DNA of 64,000 nt from an uncultured Microbulbifer sp. (GTDB lineage Bacteria > Pseudomonadota > Gammaproteobacteria > Pseudomonadales > Cellvibrionaceae): positions 868,001-932,000 of the forward strand of contig NZ_CANNGQ010000001.1 of assembly GCF_947504145.1 (NCBI RefSeq), read 5' to 3'. Below are positions 9,661 through 18,420 of the stretch, piece after piece. The notes beneath the pieces were generated by a model, which searched no databases, was not told the DNA's origin, and saw only the letters and a program-made list of their open reading frames with translations. The translations under genes and the position numbers were made by a program. Position 1 is the stretch's first letter. Each line of letters starts with the position of its first letter.

Positions 9661-11892
9661 ATGGCACAACCGGGAACATTCGGCGCAGTAGAGCAGTGTG
9701 TGGAAGCTGTGCTCGACAAAGTTGGCAAGCGCATTGTTCTCGGCTTGCCGTTGGGTATTGGTAAGGCGAACCAGTTTGCCAATGCCATCTATGCGCGTGC
9801 GGAGCAGGATCCGGAAATTTCCCTCACCATTTACACCGCGCTGACGCTGGAGCGCCCATCCGGCGGTAGCGAGTTGCAGCGTCGCTTTGTGCAGCCACTG
9901 CTCGACCGTCTGTACAGCGATTATCAGGATCTGGCGTACAACCAGGCGCGCCGCAAAGGCCTGCTGCCCAAAAATGTCGAGATCTGCGAGTTCTTTATGC
10001 AGCCCGGCAGTTTTCTGTCGACGCCTTCGGCGCAGCAAAGCTATGTCAGTGCAAATTACACCCATGTACCGCGAGACCTGCTGGACAGAGGCGTCAATGT
10101 AGTGGCACAGATGGTATCGCCGGCTACCGACGGGAGTGGGGATTTCAGCCTCAGTTCCAATCCGGATCTTACTCTGCCGCTGCTTCGGCTAGCGCAAGAG
10201 CGGGACTACCGGCATATCGTGATGGTCGGTGAGGTGAATCCACTGCTGCCGTTTATGGGTGGCGATGCGCGTGTCCCCATGGATCTGTTTGATTTTCTGC
10301 TGGAGGGAGAGCCGTTTGCACGGGAAATCTTCCCCGCGCCCAATCCGCCGGTAAGGCTCACTGATTACGCGCTCGCCTTTCATATTGCCGGGATCATCAA
10401 AGATGGCGGTACCTTGCAGATTGGCATCGGTGCCCTGGGGGATGCCATCTGTCATGTGCTGAATCTGCGCCAGGGAAACAACGCGGATTACCGGGATATT
10501 CTCCAGTCATTGAATGAAGACGGGGAACAGGCGCTGTGCCGTCAGCCATTGGAGTTAGGTGTTTTCGAAAGAGGAATTTACGGTGCCAGTGAAATGGTGC
10601 CAGAAGGTTTCCTGCACCTGCGGCGCTCGGGGGTGATGACCCGCGAAGTGTACGACGATGCTACGTTGCAGCACTTAATCAACGAGGAGCAGGTCGCCAA
10701 CATCGCGACGCAAGAACTGCTTGTGGCACTGCGCGAAGCGGGGCGTATCCAATGCCCGTTGACCGAAGCGGACACCGATTTTCTTCAGCGCGCTGGCATC
10801 GTCGACCCCAGTTACAGCTGGCGTGGCCACCGTTTCCTGGATGAACACGGTGAAATGGAAGAGTGCGACCTGCACAGCAGTGCTGGCCGCAAGAAGTTGC
10901 TCGGCAGCTGCGAGGGGAAAAAGCTCCCCGGAGGCACCTGGCTACACGGCGGTTTTTACCTGGGCTCCACAGCCATGTACAAAGCATTGCGGGAAATGCC
11001 CGAGTCTGAGATGGCCGGGATCAATATGACCGCGATCGATTATATCAACGAATTACAGAAGGGCCGCGCGCTGAAGATCGAACAGCGTCAGCATGCGCGG
11101 TTTGTAAATTCGGCGATGATGGTCACTCTGAATGGCGCGGTAATTTCTGACGGCCTGGAGGATGGGCGCGTGGTCAGCGGTGTGGGCGGTCAGTACAATT
11201 TTGTTGCTCAGGCGCACGAGCTTCCCGGTGGGCGCTCGGTGATTGCGCTGCCCAGTACGCGGCTTTCCGGTGGGCGTATTCGCAGCAATATTGTGTGGGA
11301 ATACCCTCACTGCACCATTCCCCGCCATCTGCGGGATATGGTGGTCACTGAGTACGGGATCGCAGATTTACGGGGAAAAACCGATCGCGACGTGATTGTC
11401 GCCACCTTGTGTATCGCCGATTCCCGCTTTCAGAAGGAGTTGCTGGAACAGGCCAAGTCGGCAGGGAAGGTCGAAGCCGACTACGAGATTCCCGAGGCCT
11501 TCAGCAACAATACACCGGAGCGTATTGAGGCCGTCTTTTGTCAGGGGCATCGCTTGCAGCTGCTGCCTTATTACCCGCTGGGTACGGACCTGACGTATGA
11601 AGAAGCGCAACTGGCCATCGGATTGAAGGCGGTGAAGGAGGAGGGGCGCAAGATTTGGGACATGTGGCCCATTCTGCGCAAAGGGCTGGTGGCCTGTAAA
11701 AGCAGCGATGCGGAGTACAAAGAGGTCCACGCCTGTCTCGACCGCATGGCGTTTGGTTATAGCGATACGTTCGAACACCGTCTGGAAGCCTACGTGGTGG
11801 CCGGTGCGCTGGTCCGGTTTCTGGATAAACGCAGGCCGCTCGGCGAAGTTTCTGACGCTCTGGGGCTGCGCTCAAACTTTCCAGCCGATTAA
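9661..11892 (+). CDS. acetyl-CoA hydrolase/transferase family protein
   Basis: Class I CoA-transferase fold. Family members hydrolyse acetyl-CoA or swap CoA between acetate and succinate or another acid. The C-terminal acetyl-CoA hydrolase domain is seen: GIYGASEMVPEGFLHLRRSG near residue 300, and VVSGVGGQYNFVAQAHELPGGRSVIALPST with HLRDMVVTEYGIADLRGKTD between about 500 and 570. At about 743 residues it is longer than the simple 500-residue enzymes, with an extra segment near HEQ-free residues 330-430. I chose ATG 9661; an in-frame TTG at 9637 exists upstream. The gene ends nine bases from the convergent pta stop. Its exact acid partner is unknown. Confidence 0.82.
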   Translation: MAQPGTFGAVEQCVEAVLDKVGKRIVLGLPLGIGKANQFANAIYARAEQDPEISLTIYTALTLERPSGGSELQRRFVQPLLDRLYSDYQDLAYNQARRKGLLPKNVEICEFFMQPGSFLSTPSAQQSYVSANYTHVPRDLLDRGVNVVAQMVSPATDGSGDFSLSSNPDLTLPLLRLAQERDYRHIVMVGEVNPLLPFMGGDARVPMDLFDFLLEGEPFAREIFPAPNPPVRLTDYALAFHIAGIIKDGGTLQIGIGALGDAICHVLNLRQGNNADYRDILQSLNEDGEQALCRQPLELGVFERGIYGASEMVPEGFLHLRRSGVMTREVYDDATLQHLINEEQVANIATQELLVALREAGRIQCPLTEADTDFLQRAGIVDPSYSWRGHRFLDEHGEMEECDLHSSAGRKKLLGSCEGKKLPGGTWLHGGFYLGSTAMYKALREMPESEMAGINMTAIDYINELQKGRALKIEQRQHARFVNSAMMVTLNGAVISDGLEDGRVVSGVGGQYNFVAQAHELPGGRSVIALPSTRLSGGRIRSNIVWEYPHCTIPRHLRDMVVTEYGIADLRGKTDRDVIVATLCIADSRFQKELLEQAKSAGKVEADYEIPEAFSNNTPERIEAVFCQGHRLQLLPYYPLGTDLTYEEAQLAIGLKAVKEEGRKIWDMWPILRKGLVACKSSDAEYKEVHACLDRMAFGYSDTFEHRLEAYVVAGALVRFLDKRRPLGEVSDALGLRSNFPAD

Positions 11893-11901
11893 TGCGATAC
11901 G

Positions 11902-14040
11902 CTATTTTAACTGGCTCGACTGGATCGCCGTTAGCGCAATCGTATAGATGATGTCATCCACGAGCGCGCCGCGGGAAAGATCGTTTACCGGCTTGCGCAT
12001 CCCCTGCAACATCGGCCCGATGCTGATCAAGTCGGCACTGCGCTGCACCGCTTTATAGGTGGTGTTGCCGGTATTCAGATCCGGAAAAATAAACACCGTG
12101 GCACGGCCGGCAACTGGACTGTTCGGCGCTTTTTTCTTGGCCACGTTTTCCATAATGGCGGCGTCGTACTGTAGCGGGCCATCGATGACCAAGTCCGGTC
12201 TTTTCTCCTGCGCAATTTTTGTCGCTTCGCGCACCTTGTCCACATCCGAACCGGTGCCAGAGCTGCCCGTGGAGTAGCTGATCATGGCAACGCGGGGCTC
12301 GATGCCGAAGGCCTCTGCCGAGTCGGCGGACTGGATCGCAATATCGGCCAGCTCTTCTGCATTGGGGTCGGGGTTGATGGCACAATCCCCGTAAACGAGC
12401 ACCTGGTCTGGCAACAGCATAAAGAATACCGATGAAACGAGACTGGCATTGGGGGCGGTCTTGATCAGTTGCAGGGCAGGGCGGATGGTATTGGCGGTGG
12501 TGTGCACGGCGCCGGAAACCAGCCCATCCACTTCGTCTTCTGCGAGCATCATGGTTCCCAGTACCACGTTGTCTTGCAGTTGCTCTTTGGCCACAATTTC
12601 CGTGAGCCCCTTGTTCTTGCGCAGTTTGACCATCGGCTCCACATACTTGTTGCGTGCGGATTTCGGGTCGATGATTTCCACCTTATCGCTGAGCGAGAGC
12701 CCTTGCTGCTCCGCCACCCGGTGGATTTCTTTCGGGTCGCCGAGCAGTACCGGCCTTGCAATGCCGCGCTCTGCGCAGGAGAGGGCGGCTTTTACCGTGC
12801 GGGGTTCATCACCTTCCGGCAGCACGATTCGTTTGTTGGCGCGGCGCGCAAGCTCAGTAAGGTGAAAGCGGAAGGCTGGTGGGGAAAGGCGTTTCGGCCG
12901 GTCGGACTCACTGCCGAGAGATTCCACCCATTGGTTGTCCAGATGACCGGCGATAAAATCCTGAACTTTCTCGATCCGCTCCACGTCGTCAGTAGGCGTT
13001 TCCGTATTGAACGTCTGCAACTGCAATGCGGTCTGCCAGGTGTTGGTATTGACCAGTACCACGGGTAATCCGGTTTCCATGGCCGGCGCACAGAGTTCCC
13101 GCACCAGGGGCTGGATGTTGTAGCCACCGGTGAGCACCAGACAGCCAATTTTCACCCCGTTCATGGCCGCGAGGCAGGCGGCTACAATCACGTCCGGTCG
13201 ATCCCCGGAAGTCACCAGCATGGCGCCTGGCACGAATCGATAGATCATATTGCCCAATGAACGGGAGCAGAAGGTGACGCTTTGCAGGCGACGGGAGTCC
13301 AGCTCGCCATAGTTGATGATTTCCGCCTGAAAGTGATCTGCCAAATCTTTCGCCCGCGGTGCCACCAACTCCGCGTTCCAGGGAATACAGCCGATGATCG
13401 GCAGGGGACTTTTTCCAAATAGGGAGAGAATTTCCAGGTTGCCGCGCCGTATATCCGGGCCTTCGAATACACCGGTAATATCGGCACCTGGCGCGTCTGG
13501 CACTTGTGATGGTGCCCCTACCTTGTTGACGATGCAGCCCACCACGCGCCCGGATTGTGCGCCGCCGAAGGTCGACATGGCCACTTCGAGGCGGTCTTTC
13601 AGTTGCTGCGTGGAGTCCAGGTCTGGGCAGACCACCAGCACGATTTCCGCATCCAGTGTTTTTGCCATCTGCAGGTTGAGCTGGCTGGCGAATTGGTTTT
13701 CTGCATTGGGAACCAGGCCTTCGATAATCGCAACATCAGATTTGTTGGCCACTTCCTGAAACCGCGCGAGAATCTCTTCGAGTAACTCGGACAGGTCGCC
13801 GCGTCCGATCAGGGACTCCGCGTGGTGCATGGAGAGGGATTCAGGCACTTTCATGCTGGAGGCGCGACGCAATATCTCGTTGCTGCGATCACGATTTTTC
13901 TCGTGTTTAACGGCTTCCGCAATGGGCTTGTAAAAACTGACACTCACTCCGTTGCGCTCCAGTGCGCGCAATGTGCCGAGGCTGACTGAAGTGATGCCGA
14001 CCCCTGCACTGATCGGCACGAGCATGATGGTGCGAGACAT
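11902..14040 (-). CDS. pta: phosphate acetyltransferase (long form with regulatory N-terminus)
   Basis: Interconverts acetyl-CoA and acetyl phosphate. 712 residues, matching the three-part E. coli type: an N-terminal DRTGG/BioD-like region opening [22 protein letters not shown], a central DRTGG domain, and the C-terminal PTA_PTB catalytic domain beginning near [19 protein letters not shown], about residue 390. Catalytic-domain marks include [20 protein letters not shown] near 515 and [18 protein letters not shown] near 605. The ATG has GGGAG eight bases upstream and follows the ackA stop by three bases, so ackA-pta is one operon with ackA first. Confidence 0.96.
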   Translation of the reverse strand: MSRTIMLVPISAGVGITSVSLGTLRALERNGVSVSFYKPIAEAVKHEKNRDRSNEILRRASSMKVPESLSMHHAESLIGRGDLSELLEEILARFQEVANKSDVAIIEGLVPNAENQFASQLNLQMAKTLDAEIVLVVCPDLDSTQQLKDRLEVAMSTFGGAQSGRVVGCIVNKVGAPSQVPDAPGADITGVFEGPDIRRGNLEILSLFGKSPLPIIGCIPWNAELVAPRAKDLADHFQAEIINYGELDSRRLQSVTFCSRSLGNMIYRFVPGAMLVTSGDRPDVIVAACLAAMNGVKIGCLVLTGGYNIQPLVRELCAPAMETGLPVVLVNTNTWQTALQLQTFNTETPTDDVERIEKVQDFIAGHLDNQWVESLGSESDRPKRLSPPAFRFHLTELARRANKRIVLPEGDEPRTVKAALSCAERGIARPVLLGDPKEIHRVAEQQGLSLSDKVEIIDPKSARNKYVEPMVKLRKNKGLTEIVAKEQLQDNVVLGTMMLAEDEVDGLVSGAVHTTANTIRPALQLIKTAPNASLVSSVFFMLLPDQVLVYGDCAINPDPNAEELADIAIQSADSAEAFGIEPRVAMISYSTGSSGTGSDVDKVREATKIAQEKRPDLVIDGPLQYDAAIMENVAKKKAPNSPVAGRATVFIFPDLNTGNTTYKAVQRSADLISIGPMLQGMRKPVNDLSRGALVDDIIYTIALTAIQSSQLK

Positions 14041-14043
14041 GGA

Positions 14044-15321
14044 TTACTCCCTCGAACTCGGGCCGGAATCTGGGATGTGTGGAGAAACAAGTTCCGCGGC
14101 ATCGCGGGCGATGACCCACTCTTCATTGGTGGGGATCACCAGAGTCACTGCCGAGTGGTCTGCAGAGATAGGCCCTTCTTCGCCAAATCGTGCGCGTGCA
14201 TTTTTCTCGCCATCTACGGCGTAGCCGATACCGCGCAACTGATTCATCACTTTTTCACGGATCAGTGATGAGTTTTCACCTATGCCGCCGGTAAATACCA
14301 GAGCATCGACTTGTGGCAATACCGCGTGATAGGAGCCGATGTACTTGGCCAGCCGGTAGCAGAATATCTCCAGTGCAAGCTGGGCCCCGTCATGGCCATC
14401 TTCGGCGGCCTTCTCCAGCGTGCGGCAATCGTTACTCAGCTCGGAAATGCCCAGCAGACCACTTTTCTTGTTTAGCAGATCGTTGATCTCTTTCAGGCAG
14501 TAGTCCATGCGGGACCCCAGGTGCATGAGCAGCCCCGGGTCTACATCGCCGCTGCGCGTGCCCATCACCAGGCCCTCCAGTGGGGTCAAACCCATACTGG
14601 TATCCACACTGCGGCCGTTGCGCACCGCGGTTATCGAAGCGCCGTTGCCCAGATGCGCGGAGATGATGCTCACCTCGTTCACCGACAGGTTCAGTAACTC
14701 CGCCGCGCGCTCGGTGACAAATCGGTGGCTGGTGCCGTGCATGCCGTAACGCCGGATGCCGTTGTCACGGTAGAGTGCATACGGCAGTGCGTAGATGAAT
14801 GCGTGGCGGGGCATAGACTGATGAAACGCGGTGTCGAAGACCGCCACCTGGGGAAGTTTGGGAAATGCATCTTTCGCTGCCTCGATACCGGCAAGGTGTG
14901 CCGGGTTGTGCAATGGCGCAAGCGCGACACACTCCTGAATCGCTTTGATTACCGCGTCGTCGATCAGCACCGAGTGGGAAAACTTTTCACCGCCGTGTAC
15001 TACCCGGTGCCCAATGGCGATCAATTGGTCACCGAGGTCCGGATGTCCGGCGAGAATTTCGTCTACGAGAAACCGGATGACCTCGGTATGTCGCGTGTCT
15101 TTCGGTAGCGACGTTGACTGCCGGTCGCCATCGATTTTCCAGCTGACTACCGGTTCACCCTGGCCGAGCGCCTCGCCAATACCGCTCACGGAAACCGAGC
15201 CATCTCGGGGATTCATTACCGCAAATTTGAGCGATGAGCTCCCGCAGTTGAGGACGAGGACTTGGTTGGAGGAAGACCGGGAATAGGACATGGACACGCT
15301 GATTTGTTGCGGGCTTGCCAT
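14044..15321 (-). CDS. ackA: acetate kinase
   Basis: Interconverts acetyl phosphate and acetate with ATP; partner of Pta. The actin-like fold is recognisable: VLVLNCGSSSLKFAV near residue 21 (first phosphate loop), AIGHRVVHGGEKFS near 105, the catalytic region AVFDTAFHQSMPRHA near 157, YGMHGTSHRFV near 190, AHLGNGASITAV near 219, and FTGGIGENSSLIRE near 345. Starts: ATG 15321 (chosen, TAGG upstream) or ATG 15291, ten residues shorter and nearer to the usual N-terminus. Confidence 0.95.
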   Translation of the reverse strand: MASPQQISVSMSYSRSSSNQVLVLNCGSSSLKFAVMNPRDGSVSVSGIGEALGQGEPVVSWKIDGDRQSTSLPKDTRHTEVIRFLVDEILAGHPDLGDQLIAIGHRVVHGGEKFSHSVLIDDAVIKAIQECVALAPLHNPAHLAGIEAAKDAFPKLPQVAVFDTAFHQSMPRHAFIYALPYALYRDNGIRRYGMHGTSHRFVTERAAELLNLSVNEVSIISAHLGNGASITAVRNGRSVDTSMGLTPLEGLVMGTRSGDVDPGLLMHLGSRMDYCLKEINDLLNKKSGLLGISELSNDCRTLEKAAEDGHDGAQLALEIFCYRLAKYIGSYHAVLPQVDALVFTGGIGENSSLIREKVMNQLRGIGYAVDGEKNARARFGEEGPISADHSAVTLVIPTNEEWVIARDAAELVSPHIPDSGPSSRE

Positions 15322-15401
15322 AAGCCTAGTTCAAAAATACGCCATGCTGCGGATCGCTGGTCAGCTGGGAAAATCGGGGGAGGTTCAGGAAAGGCGAGCA
15401 T

Positions 15402-15431
15402 AAAAAAGGGCCGCAAAATGCGGCCCAAAAG
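15402..15431 (-). terminator. terminator after aceA
   Basis: On the minus strand GGGCCGCA and TGCGGCCC pair around a 3-nt loop and end in a T-run. It lies about 40 bases past the aceA stop and separates aceA from ackA-pta. Confidence 0.9.
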
Positions 15432-15469
15432 TGAGTGAAGCGATTTCTCAGGGACACTCGTAAGTCATA

Positions 15470-17068
15470 TCAGCCAAACTGGTTCATGGTGTTGTCTTTA
15501 CCAGCGGCTTTCAGCGCAGCTTCACCGGCGAAGTATTCCTTGTGGTCGTCGCCCATGTCGGAACCGGCCATGTTCTGGTGTTTCACACAGGCGATACCCT
15601 GACGGATTTCCTTGCGCTGGACACCCTCAACGTAACCCAGCATGCCTTTCTCACCGAAGTACTCTTTGGCCAGGTTGTCCGTAGACAGGGCCGCAGTGTG
15701 GTAGGTGGGCAGAGTGATGAGGTGGTGGAAGATTCCAGCTTCCCGGGCGGCGTCGGCCTGGAAGGTACGGATCTTGTCATCGGCCAGTTTGGACAGCTCA
15801 GTATCGTCGTACTCGGCACTCATCAGGTTGTCGCGCTCGTAAGCGGACACGTCTTTGCCTTCTTCCTTCCAGGCGTCGAACACTTGCTGGCGGAAGTTCA
15901 GGGTCCAGTTGAAGGACGGACTGTTGTTGTATACCAGTTTCGCATCCGGCACCTGCTTGCGGATTTCATCCATCATCGCGCCGATCTGACGTACGTGTGG
16001 TTTCTCGGTTTCAATCCAGATCAGGTCCGCGCCGTTTTGCAGTGAAGTTACGCTATCCAGAATACAGCGCGCTTCACCGGTGCCTTTCTTGAACTGGAAC
16101 AGGTTGGAAGCCAGGCGCTTGGGACGCAGCAGTTTCCCTTCGCGGTTGATGATTACATCGCCGTTCTTCAGATCGCCCGGCGCCACTTCTTCGCAGTCCA
16201 GGAAAGCGTTGTACTGGTCACCCAGGTCACCCGGCTCTTTGGTTACCGCGATCTGCTTCGTCAGGCCGGCACCCAGGGAGTCGGTACGCGCAACGATCAC
16301 ACCATTGTCGACGCCCAGTTCAAGGAAGGCGTAACGCACAGCGCGGATCTTCGCGAGGAAGTCTTCGTGGGGAACGGTCACTTTGCCGTCCTGGTGGCCG
16401 CACTGTTTCTCGTCGGACACCTGGTTTTCAATCTGGATACAGCAGGCGCCTGCTTCGATCATTTTCTTCGCCAGCAGGTAAGTGGCTTCCGCGTTACCGA
16501 AGCCCGCATCGATATCGGCAATGATCGGTACAACGTGCGTGACATGGTTGTCGATCTTGTTCTGGATCGCCTTCGCCGCCACTTCATCACCGGCTTCGCG
16601 GGCCGCATCCAGCTCACGGAACAGACCGCCCAGCTCGCGGGCATCCGCCTGACGCAGGAAGGTGTACAGCTCTTCAATCAACGCCGCAACAGAGGTTTTC
16701 TCGTGCATGGATTGGTCGGGCAGGGGGCCGAACTCGCTGCGCAGAGCGGCAACCATCCAGCCAGACAGGTACAGGTAGCGGCGGTCGGTCTTGCCTTCGA
16801 AGTGCTTCTTGATGGAAATCATCTTCTGCTGGCCAATAAACCCGTGCCAGCAGCCCAGGGACTGGGTGTATTTGGATGTGTCGTTATCGTAGGCCGCCAT
16901 GTCCTTGCGCATGATGTCTGCGGTGTACTTGGCGATGTCCAGGCCGTGTTTGAACTTGTTCTGCAGGCGCATGCGAGCCACAGATTCCGGGTTGATGGCA
17001 TCCCAGGCGCTGCCGTTGCTATCGCGGAGCTTCGCTGCAGTTTCGATCTCTTGAGAGTATGTGGACAT
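15470..17068 (-). CDS. aceA: isocitrate lyase (long form)
   Basis: Splits isocitrate to glyoxylate and succinate in the glyoxylate shunt. 532 residues, the long Pseudomonas-type enzyme rather than the 434-residue E. coli form. Seen: CWHGFIGQQKM near 73, VVPIIADIDAGFGNAEATYLL near 180, the catalytic loop DEKQCGHQDGKVTVP near 220 with the active-site Cys in KQCGH, ARTDSLGAGLT near 262, and YNNSPSFNW near 380 for substrate binding. ATG 17068 is preceded by GAGG at good spacing. It diverges from a LysR regulator gene; malate synthase G lies just beyond that gene, so the whole shunt is here. Confidence 0.97.
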   Translation of the reverse strand: MSTYSQEIETAAKLRDSNGSAWDAINPESVARMRLQNKFKHGLDIAKYTADIMRKDMAAYDNDTSKYTQSLGCWHGFIGQQKMISIKKHFEGKTDRRYLYLSGWMVAALRSEFGPLPDQSMHEKTSVAALIEELYTFLRQADARELGGLFRELDAAREAGDEVAAKAIQNKIDNHVTHVVPIIADIDAGFGNAEATYLLAKKMIEAGACCIQIENQVSDEKQCGHQDGKVTVPHEDFLAKIRAVRYAFLELGVDNGVIVARTDSLGAGLTKQIAVTKEPGDLGDQYNAFLDCEEVAPGDLKNGDVIINREGKLLRPKRLASNLFQFKKGTGEARCILDSVTSLQNGADLIWIETEKPHVRQIGAMMDEIRKQVPDAKLVYNNSPSFNWTLNFRQQVFDAWKEEGKDVSAYERDNLMSAEYDDTELSKLADDKIRTFQADAAREAGIFHHLITLPTYHTAALSTDNLAKEYFGEKGMLGYVEGVQRKEIRQGIACVKHQNMAGSDMGDDHKEYFAGEAALKAAGKDNTMNQFG

Positions 17069-17099
17069 GGCGGTGTTTCCTCAAATTTCCTCGAATTTC

Positions 17100-17210
17100 T
17101 TCGAAAAGGTGACTGCGGTTAGGTTGTGCGTATCCTAGGAGTGCTGGCATAATTTGGCTAATTTATTGTCATGATTCCCGCTATCCAAATAATGAATGTT
17201 AGCCATGACC
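17100..17210. promoter_or_regulatory. aceA/lysR divergent promoter region with inverted repeat
   Basis: TGGCTAA (17155-17161) and TTAGCCA (17199-17205) form an inverted repeat 37 bases apart. The left arm is part of GCTAATTTAT (17157-17166), which recurs upstream of glcB. On the minus strand TTGGAT, 17 bases, then TAAATT would give a modest sigma70 promoter for aceA overlapping this repeat. Likely target of the adjacent LysR protein; this is inference. Confidence 0.45.
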
Positions 17211-17286
17211 GCCAGGAAATCCTGCACTGTCATTCACTTGAGTCACTAACCAGAACCGGCTGAACTCTGCCGGCCGAGAGCCCCCC

Positions 17287-18222
17287 ATGAATCTGGAAAG
17301 AGCCGATCTGAACCTGCTGGTCTACCTCGACGTGCTGCTGCGCGAGCGCAATGTGACCCGTGCCGCCAACCAGCTGGGACTGTCCCAGCCGGCCATGAGT
17401 AATGGCCTGAAGCGACTGCGCGAGTTGTTTGGCGACCCGCTGCTCGTGCGTACCCGGGAAGGCATGATGCCCACCGAGCGCGCCATGGAGTTGCAACCGA
17501 TGGTGCGCGAGGCGCTGGCGGCCATTGATCAGGTGATCCAGCCGAACAGGGATTTTGCCCCGTCCGACGCGCGCCGTACCTTCCGTATCATGGCCAGTGA
17601 CTACGCGGAATCCACGCTGATTCCGCCACTGCTGAAGCAACTGCGCGTCAGTGCTCCTGGTATCAGTCTAGACATCATGACACCCAGCGACGTGAGCTTT
17701 GTGGACGTGGAGCAGGGGAAGGTAGACATGGTGATCAATCGTTTTGATTCCATGCCCCAGAGCTTTCATCAGGCCACCATATGGAGTGACACCTTTTCCT
17801 GCGTTATGCGCACGGATAATCCCATCCTGCAGGACTACAATCTGGACAGTTATCTCAGCGCACAGCATATCTGGGTAAGCAAAACCGGCATGGGCGTTGG
17901 GGTTGGGGTGAACCCGGAGGACGTTCAGCGTCTGGGCTGGGTAGACGAGGCGATCGGCCGTGTCGGGCAGAAACGGGATATTTCCGTGTTTACCCGCCAC
18001 TACCAGGTGGCGATGCTACTGGCCGAGCAGAGTGACCTGATCGTCACTGTACCTACGCGCCTGGCTCAGCTTGCCACCAGCAATCCCCGTGTGGCTCTGC
18101 GGGAGCCGCCGCTGCGAATTCCGCCGCTGGAGCTGAAGATGGCCTGGAGTCCCCTGTTGCAGCAGAGTGCGCCGCACCGGTGGATGCGTCGACTGATTCT
18201 GGATGTGGGGCGTCAGTTATAG
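17287..18222 (+). CDS. LysR-family transcriptional regulator, probable glyoxylate-shunt regulator
   Basis: 311 residues. N-terminal winged helix-turn-helix: LNLLVYLDVLLRERNVTRAA, then QLGLSQPAMSNGLKRLRELF, followed by GDPLLVR and the effector-binding domain from about residue 90. The wording (DPLLVRTREGMMPTERA) belongs to the NodD/NahR/LeuO-like branch. GAGAG lies six bases upstream of the ATG. It sits between aceA (divergent) and glcB (same strand), and a 10-bp element is shared by the aceA and glcB upstream regions, so I infer that it regulates both. The inducer is unknown; glyoxylate or a C2 metabolite is a guess. Confidence 0.85.
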   Translation: MNLERADLNLLVYLDVLLRERNVTRAANQLGLSQPAMSNGLKRLRELFGDPLLVRTREGMMPTERAMELQPMVREALAAIDQVIQPNRDFAPSDARRTFRIMASDYAESTLIPPLLKQLRVSAPGISLDIMTPSDVSFVDVEQGKVDMVINRFDSMPQSFHQATIWSDTFSCVMRTDNPILQDYNLDSYLSAQHIWVSKTGMGVGVGVNPEDVQRLGWVDEAIGRVGQKRDISVFTRHYQVAMLLAEQSDLIVTVPTRLAQLATSNPRVALREPPLRIPPLELKMAWSPLLQQSAPHRWMRRLILDVGRQL

Positions 18223-18420
18223 CCTCACCCAATCGATGAAATTCATTTCGAGAATAGTGAAGATAGTGGCTATAAATTAGCGATATGGGCGTTCGGCTGT
18301 TTAGAATGCCGCACACTTACAACTGATTAGTCACCACGAATACCTGTTGCCCAACTATGTATCGATAGTAGGCACCCGTATTACTCATTAGAACCAACTA
18401 CCAGTTCCAAGAGGTCAGAC
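18223..18420 (+). promoter_or_regulatory. glcB upstream region with the element shared with aceA
   Basis: ATAAATTAGC at 18272-18281 is the exact reverse complement of GCTAATTTAT upstream of aceA, and the similarity continues on its flank (xGxCAxxAT). Locally it forms GCTA-TAAAT-TAGC, a short inverted repeat. It lies about 140 bases before the glcB ATG. No terminator is seen after lysR, so some readthrough into glcB is possible. Confidence 0.45.
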
